In this document: one piece after another, positions 60,581 to 64,000 of the stretch
How the letters are laid out: every line of letters begins with the position of its first letter
Position numbering within the stretch: the first letter of the stretch is position 1
DNA from: Bradyrhizobium iriomotense
GTDB taxonomy: Bacteria > Pseudomonadota > Alphaproteobacteria > Rhizobiales > Xanthobacteraceae
Reading direction: 5' to 3'
Assembly (NCBI RefSeq): GCF_030160715.1
Contig: NZ_BSOW01000022.1
Coordinates: 62,001 to 126,000, forward strand
Length of the DNA stretch: 64,000 nucleotides
The notes under the pieces: generated by a model
Seen by the model: the letters and a program-made list of their open reading frames with translations, nothing else
What the model was told of the DNA's origin: nothing
Databases searched by the model: none
Program-made: the position numbers and the translations under genes

Positions 60581-61958
60581 CGGTTGGTTTGGCATCTCCA
60601 GATTTAAAGAGATCTTTGGCATCCTTCACGCTGCCGACAACGTCCTTCACGTTGGCGAGACGTTCCTTCCATTGCGGGTCTATGATTGGAAGCGCGCACG
60701 CAAAAAGCCACAATAGTGAGAAACCCGTAGCATAGCTTCCCACGGGCTCACCTAGTGGCGCCACCAATCGCTGATAGCCATATGTCAATGCTATTGGCGC
60801 CACCGCGAGCAAACACGAACGGCCAGCGGTTACGATGCGCTTTGCCGTCGATGCGTTGCGCAACGTCGTCGTCTCGAATTTTTCGTTCTCGATGAGAGCG
60901 TACCACCTGCCCGAAGCGAAGTTGATTAGGAACGCTTGCAATCGGACGACCATGTCTTGCCGAGTGCTGTCTCGAGGAGTTGTTATCCATTGAACCTTGC
61001 TGCGAATACCGTTGGCGATCTGATGCCATTGGTCCTTCACCACATCCGATGAGTCCGATGCCAAGCTTGCCAGTTGTTTTGCCAGATTGTTCTCAATTAT
61101 GTTGGCGGCCCGATCCAATTGGCCGATGATGCCGGCTCTGAAATTCAGATTATTCCAATCTCTTTCACCTTTATTACAATCCGCTGCAATATTCATTATG
61201 GCGAGAAATGTAGCTGCATCAGGGTAGGCGCGCGCCAAATATCTTTCCTTGAACACGCGGGCAAGTCGACCAATTGCAGCTAGTGCTGTCATGTAGGAAG
61301 CGAAGTACAAGAGGTACAGAACACCACCTATCGCGACCAGATTTGCAAATTTTGCGATTCCCATACTTGGATCGTATTCGACAGAAATCCCGAGCACCAC
61401 AAATGCAATAAAGCCAAGAGCGCAGAATATCATGGCTTTGCGCTCTTCTCCTCGAGAGGAAAAGATCGAGGTAAGCGCAACTAGGAAGGCAAGCGTAAAC
61501 ATCGAGGTGCCACTTGCCTTGGAAATCGGGTATTCGTTGGGATTTACCAGTGCTTGAACCAAAGGCAGGAGATGCGACGGAAGAACAAACACAAATAAGG
61601 GAACAACAATAATCAGCCCTCCAAACAACGTTACGGCGACGAGCCAAGCTTCGGTTGTGCCAATGCTGTTGAAGTATTGAACGGCCTTTCTGGCGACCTC
61701 TAAGGGTGGTTTCTCTCCATTGGCGAATGCGGCTCGATAGATGTCCTTATACCGACGTCGTTGACCCGCGGAGTAGACCTTATAGAAGCGAGGAAGAAAC
61801 GGCTCGCAAAGTTTCCTTAGCGTGCGCACGTAGCTGACTAACAGGGTGAAGGGTAGCCACAATCCAGTCTGCAGCGCCCCTGTCAGTGAGAATGACACGG
61901 GCGTTCGACGAGCCGCCGGTGGCGCCGTGTGCTTTTTCTCCTCACTGAATAGAGCCAT
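60576..61958 (-). CDS. Low-GC membrane protein of unknown function on a putative island
   Basis: 460 residues from ATG 61958 (MALFSEEKKHTAPP). I do not recognise the family. Hydrophobic helices are seen near 25-45 ('LQTGLWLPFTLLVSYV'), 105-135 ('WLVAVTLFGGLIIVVPLFVFVL'), about 165-185, 195-215 and 220-245 ('ANLVAIGGVLYLLYFASYMTAL'), with a pair near the C-terminus ('SLLWLFACALPII'). In between is a soluble helical segment with 'ADCNKGERDWNNLNFRAGIIGQLDRAANIIENNLAKQ'. Base and codon use are visibly more AT-rich than any neighbour, a sign of transfer. The open frame extends upstream to 62216 (TTG; ATG at 62210) without a better ribosome site. It sits between duplicated dehydrogenase ends. Confidence 0.75.
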   Translation of the reverse strand: MALFSEEKKHTAPPAARRTPVSFSLTGALQTGLWLPFTLLVSYVRTLRKLCEPFLPRFYKVYSAGQRRRYKDIYRAAFANGEKPPLEVARKAVQYFNSIGTTEAWLVAVTLFGGLIIVVPLFVFVLPSHLLPLVQALVNPNEYPISKASGTSMFTLAFLVALTSIFSSRGEERKAMIFCALGFIAFVVLGISVEYDPSMGIAKFANLVAIGGVLYLLYFASYMTALAAIGRLARVFKERYLARAYPDAATFLAIMNIAADCNKGERDWNNLNFRAGIIGQLDRAANIIENNLAKQLASLASDSSDVVKDQWHQIANGIRSKVQWITTPRDSTRQDMVVRLQAFLINFASGRWYALIENEKFETTTLRNASTAKRIVTAGRSCLLAVAPIALTYGYQRLVAPLGEPVGSYATGFSLLWLFACALPIIDPQWKERLANVKDVVGSVKDAKDLFKSGDAKPTA

Positions 61959-62290
61959 CACACACCAGACCGGATATTTCTCCGATCGCCTCTCTAACCG
62001 ACATTTCCAGACGGCCTCGATTAGCCCTGCTAAGCCTGCTCCTCCACCGAGTTTTTGATCAGTTGGAACCGCAGCGGTGGATAGCGTGTCTGTCGTTGCA
62101 TGAGCGTTAGTCGCGCTACGCAAACTGCTTGACTGCTGAGTTCCGCCCGCAAGCCGCTCAGGTGGCTGTTTGCTGGCGTTTCGAGCCGGTAAAGCCAGGA
62201 GACTTCGCATTATCAATGGGCGTCGGGTATCGAACTTCGAAGCCGCGGACCCTTACTGGCAACGACCTAACATGATTAAGCGGGTCAGGT

Positions 62291-62308
62291 TTGTGACGCA
62301 GCTCACAA
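62291..62308. promoter_or_regulatory. CRP/FNR-type palindrome
   Basis: TTGTGACGCAGCTCACAA is a perfect TTGTGA-N6-TCACAA site, as bound by CRP-like proteins. It lies 333 bp upstream of ATG 61958 or 81 bp before the alternative ATG 62210 of the leftward membrane-protein gene. Confidence 0.5.
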
Positions 62309-62481
62309 GCAAGACCAAAGTTCGCTGGACGGCGCCCCTGGTCGCGATGGAACTGAAGGACCGGCCCCCCTCGAGAATCCGGTTAGCAGTTTTGTTCGAG
62401 GGATTCCTTCCTCTCGCAAGCAGAAGCGTTTCGAGCCAATCTTTTCCCGAAACCCAGAATACCTTCGACTCAACGACAATA

Positions 62482-62574
62482 ATCAGGTCAATGCCGGCGG
62501 CATCAAGCCGAATGGAGTTTGGCGGCAACAACGGCACCGCCGACATCGCCAACGCGGTACTTGCCGCGCTCTAA
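62482..62574 (+). pseudogene. Displaced 3' end of the dehydrogenase gene (right copy of direct repeat)
   Basis: Encodes the C-terminal 'MEFGGNNGTADIANAVLAAL' followed by a stop, but a one-base insertion after 'GGCATCAAGCCG' breaks the frame relative to the gene and no 5' part is present. It differs from the intact end by one substitution, the insertion and a few mostly synonymous changes at the stop, so it derives from a closely related gene end and is not random similarity. Confidence 0.85.
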
Positions 62575-62620
62575 GCCGTGTACCGATAGACCCGTGCCGA
62601 AGTCGGAGCGCGGCACGCGG

Positions 62621-63877
62621 TCAGAAACCGAACACGCGGAGCCGTTGCCTGCTGAGCGGGTCGCCCGGGTCGATCGATTGCGCGTTGCGGAAATCGGCGA
62701 TCGCATCAGTGCGACGGCCCAGCTCTTCGTATACGAGGCCGCGGTTGTCGTAGGCCTCGACATAGGACGGATCGAGCTGGGTGGCTTGCGTGAAATCCGC
62801 AATCGCCTGGTTGCGGTCACCCTTTGCGAAGTAGGCTTTGCCGCGGGAGTTGAAGGCGTTGAAGTCCTTGGGGTTGATCGCGATCGCCTGGTCATAGTCG
62901 CGGATCGCCTCATCGTATTTGCGCTGCGACCTGCGGGCATTGCCGCGATTCCAATACGCCACGCCGTTCCTTGGATTGATGCTGATCGACTGATCATAGT
63001 CGGCGATCGCGCGGCCAAATTCCATCAGGCCTTCGTAGGCGACGCCGCGGCAATTGTAGCCGCCGGCATTGTTGGGCTCACGCTTGATGACCTCGCTGCA
63101 ATCGGGAACGGCGAGCTCGTATTTGCGATTGTTGCTGTAGGCAACGCCGCGCGAGCTGTACAGCCATAGCAGGTTTGGATCGAGCTTGATGGCCTCGCTG
63201 TAGTCCGCGATCGCGGGCTCCCATCCGCCTTTCTTCGTGATCAACCTCTTCTTGAAGAGCGCCTGACCCCTTTGGCCGAAACCAAAGGCGTATTTCGGAT
63301 CGATCTTGACTGCCTCGGTGAGATCGGCGATCGCCTGGTCGAACTCCCCCTTTTCCGTCCGCGCCATGCCGCGGCGGGCATAGGCCCACGTGTCCCCCGG
63401 ATCGATCCTGATCGCCTCGGCGTGGTCGGCCAGCGCTGCGTCGTAGTCATGCAGGCCGTAGTAGGCGATGCCGCGGTTGTTGTAGGCCCAGGCATATTTC
63501 GGATCGATCTTGATCGCCGCGCTGCAATCCGCAATCGCCGCGTTGTGGTCCTCCTTGCTCTCGTAGGCCTCACATCGATGCGCAAAGGCCCAGGCGTCCG
63601 TCGGGCTGAGCTTGATGGCCTCGCTGTAGTCGGCAATCGCGCGATCGTAATCCTTCCTGTTGAAGGAGCCGCGGCCACGGTTCTTGAACGCCTGGATGCG
63701 TTCTGCCACCTGCTCGCTTGCATCGCCGATGATGCGGCTGCAGGCCGTGCTTGCAGCTTCGGGCCTGTCGGCGCTGGCGCCGCACTCGTCCCGGTCGGCC
63801 GGCGCCGCGGCCAGCGCCGGCATCGCAAGCAGGAGACCCACGCAAAGCAGCAGTCCACCCAATCCGCGCGCTGCCAT
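62621..63877 (-). CDS. Exported tetratricopeptide-repeat protein
   Basis: 418 residues: signal peptide (GLLLCVGLLLAMPALAAAPA), a Cys-containing linker ('DECGASADRPEAASTACSRII') and about ten TPR units of 34 residues from residue ~60 to the end, with the recurring pattern AxxxRGxAxxxxxxYDxAIADYxxAIxIDP. One unit has an insertion ('KKRLITKKGGWEPAIADY'). TPR arrays bind protein partners; this one would act in the periplasm. Start ATG 63877 follows GGGGAG. Confidence 0.93.
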   Translation of the reverse strand: MAARGLGGLLLCVGLLLAMPALAAAPADRDECGASADRPEAASTACSRIIGDASEQVAERIQAFKNRGRGSFNRKDYDRAIADYSEAIKLSPTDAWAFAHRCEAYESKEDHNAAIADCSAAIKIDPKYAWAYNNRGIAYYGLHDYDAALADHAEAIRIDPGDTWAYARRGMARTEKGEFDQAIADLTEAVKIDPKYAFGFGQRGQALFKKRLITKKGGWEPAIADYSEAIKLDPNLLWLYSSRGVAYSNNRKYELAVPDCSEVIKREPNNAGGYNCRGVAYEGLMEFGRAIADYDQSISINPRNGVAYWNRGNARRSQRKYDEAIRDYDQAIAINPKDFNAFNSRGKAYFAKGDRNQAIADFTQATQLDPSYVEAYDNRGLVYEELGRRTDAIADFRNAQSIDPGDPLSRQRLRVFGF

Positions 63878-63968
63878 GCTGTCTCCCCTCCGCCCGACGC
63901 GACGCGTACAGGCGTGACGACTTTAGCATCAACGGCAGACATTCTGTATCTCAACCCGGGTCAAGAAA

Positions 63969-63989
63969 AAGGGGCCCATCGGGCCCCTT
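63969..63989 (-). terminator. Terminator of an off-window leftward gene
   Basis: AAGGGGCCC-ATC-GGGCCCCTT forms a 9-bp stem. On the minus strand it continues into TTT (run CCCCTTTTTC), the form of an intrinsic terminator for a gene lying to the right of the window. Confidence 0.8.
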
Positions 63990-64000
63990 CGTCGATCACC

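Larger units (their letters stand above)
61959..62620. other. Region between the unknown gene and the TPR gene
   Basis: Apart from the possible upstream extension of the membrane-protein frame, a CRP-like palindrome (62291-62308) and the dehydrogenase remnant (62482-62574), I see no gene. AT content is higher than elsewhere up to about 62480, then returns to the genome norm at the remnant. Confidence 0.6.

Noticed and set aside
62170..62574. 134-codon plus-strand frame that ends with the dehydrogenase C-terminal sequence
   Set aside because: Only the last ~20 codons match a real protein; the rest has no ribosome site or domain. The match comes from the duplicated gene end, so it is listed as a remnant and not as a gene.
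1..64000. tRNA, rRNA, CRISPR array, transposase or integrase genes
   Set aside because: Looked for and not seen: no CRISPR-like evenly spaced repeats, no cloverleaf-type GGTTCGAATCC context, and no DDE or tyrosine-recombinase protein among the coding regions.

Overview
The window reads as a chromosomal segment of a Bradyrhizobium-type alphaproteobacterium, close to the B. japonicum group. The main reason is an uninterrupted microaerobic respiration block, fixK2 - receiver protein - fixJ - fixL - usp - CBS - fixNOQP - fixGHIS, in the order I remember for Bradyrhizobium. Its residue numbering matches the characterised B. japonicum proteins: FixL haem His200, Arg220 and phospho-acceptor His291, and FixK2 Cys183. 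GC content and codon use are uniformly high, except for one low-GC gene near 61 kb. Several palindromic intergenic repeat families occur in multiple copies. I found no rRNA, tRNA, CRISPR array, transposase or integrase.

Layout. 0-3.9 kb: start of an S9 peptidase (runs off the left edge) and a sugar-type ABC importer (binding protein plus two permeases, no ATPase). 3.9-10.1 kb: a leftward cluster with a [2Fe-2S]/molybdenum hydroxylase pair, a flavocytochrome c sulfide dehydrogenase flavoprotein, and SoxX, Y, Z, A. It has no SoxB or SoxCD, and its SoxY has an atypical C-terminus. 10.3-14.0 kb: SPW membrane protein, B12-binding radical SAM protein, MFS exporter. 14.0-19.6 kb: a Baeyer-Villiger monooxygenase/serine hydrolase operon with a sigma-54 promoter and an upstream palindrome, followed by a sigma-54 activator gene. 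19.6-28.1 kb: SDR, methyltransferase, TRAP transporter, ArsR/SRPBCC pair, ClpP paralogue, alkylsulfatase. 28.3-35.6 kb: glycosyltransferase, ABC exporter, glycogen-debranching-type enzyme, PRC-barrel protein, MFS.

35.6-48.7 kb is the low-oxygen circuit. FixL senses O2 and phosphorylates FixJ; FixJ switches on fixK2; FixK2 activates fixNOQP (perfect box at 40704) and fixGHIS (near-perfect box at 44260). Together these make and assemble the high-affinity cbb3 oxidase. 48.8-56.5 kb: MFS, cupin, peroxiredoxin, LysR regulator, patatin, DUF2236 protein, glycogen synthase. 56.7-60.3 kb: CoA transferase, zinc alcohol dehydrogenase, isopropylmalate/isocitrate-dehydrogenase-like enzyme.

At 60.2-62.6 kb the last ~90 bp of the dehydrogenase gene is repeated on the far side of a 2.2-kb segment carrying an unknown low-GC membrane-protein gene. 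This looks like a small island that entered through the 3' end of a metabolic gene. A TPR protein gene and a leftward terminator for an off-window gene close the segment.
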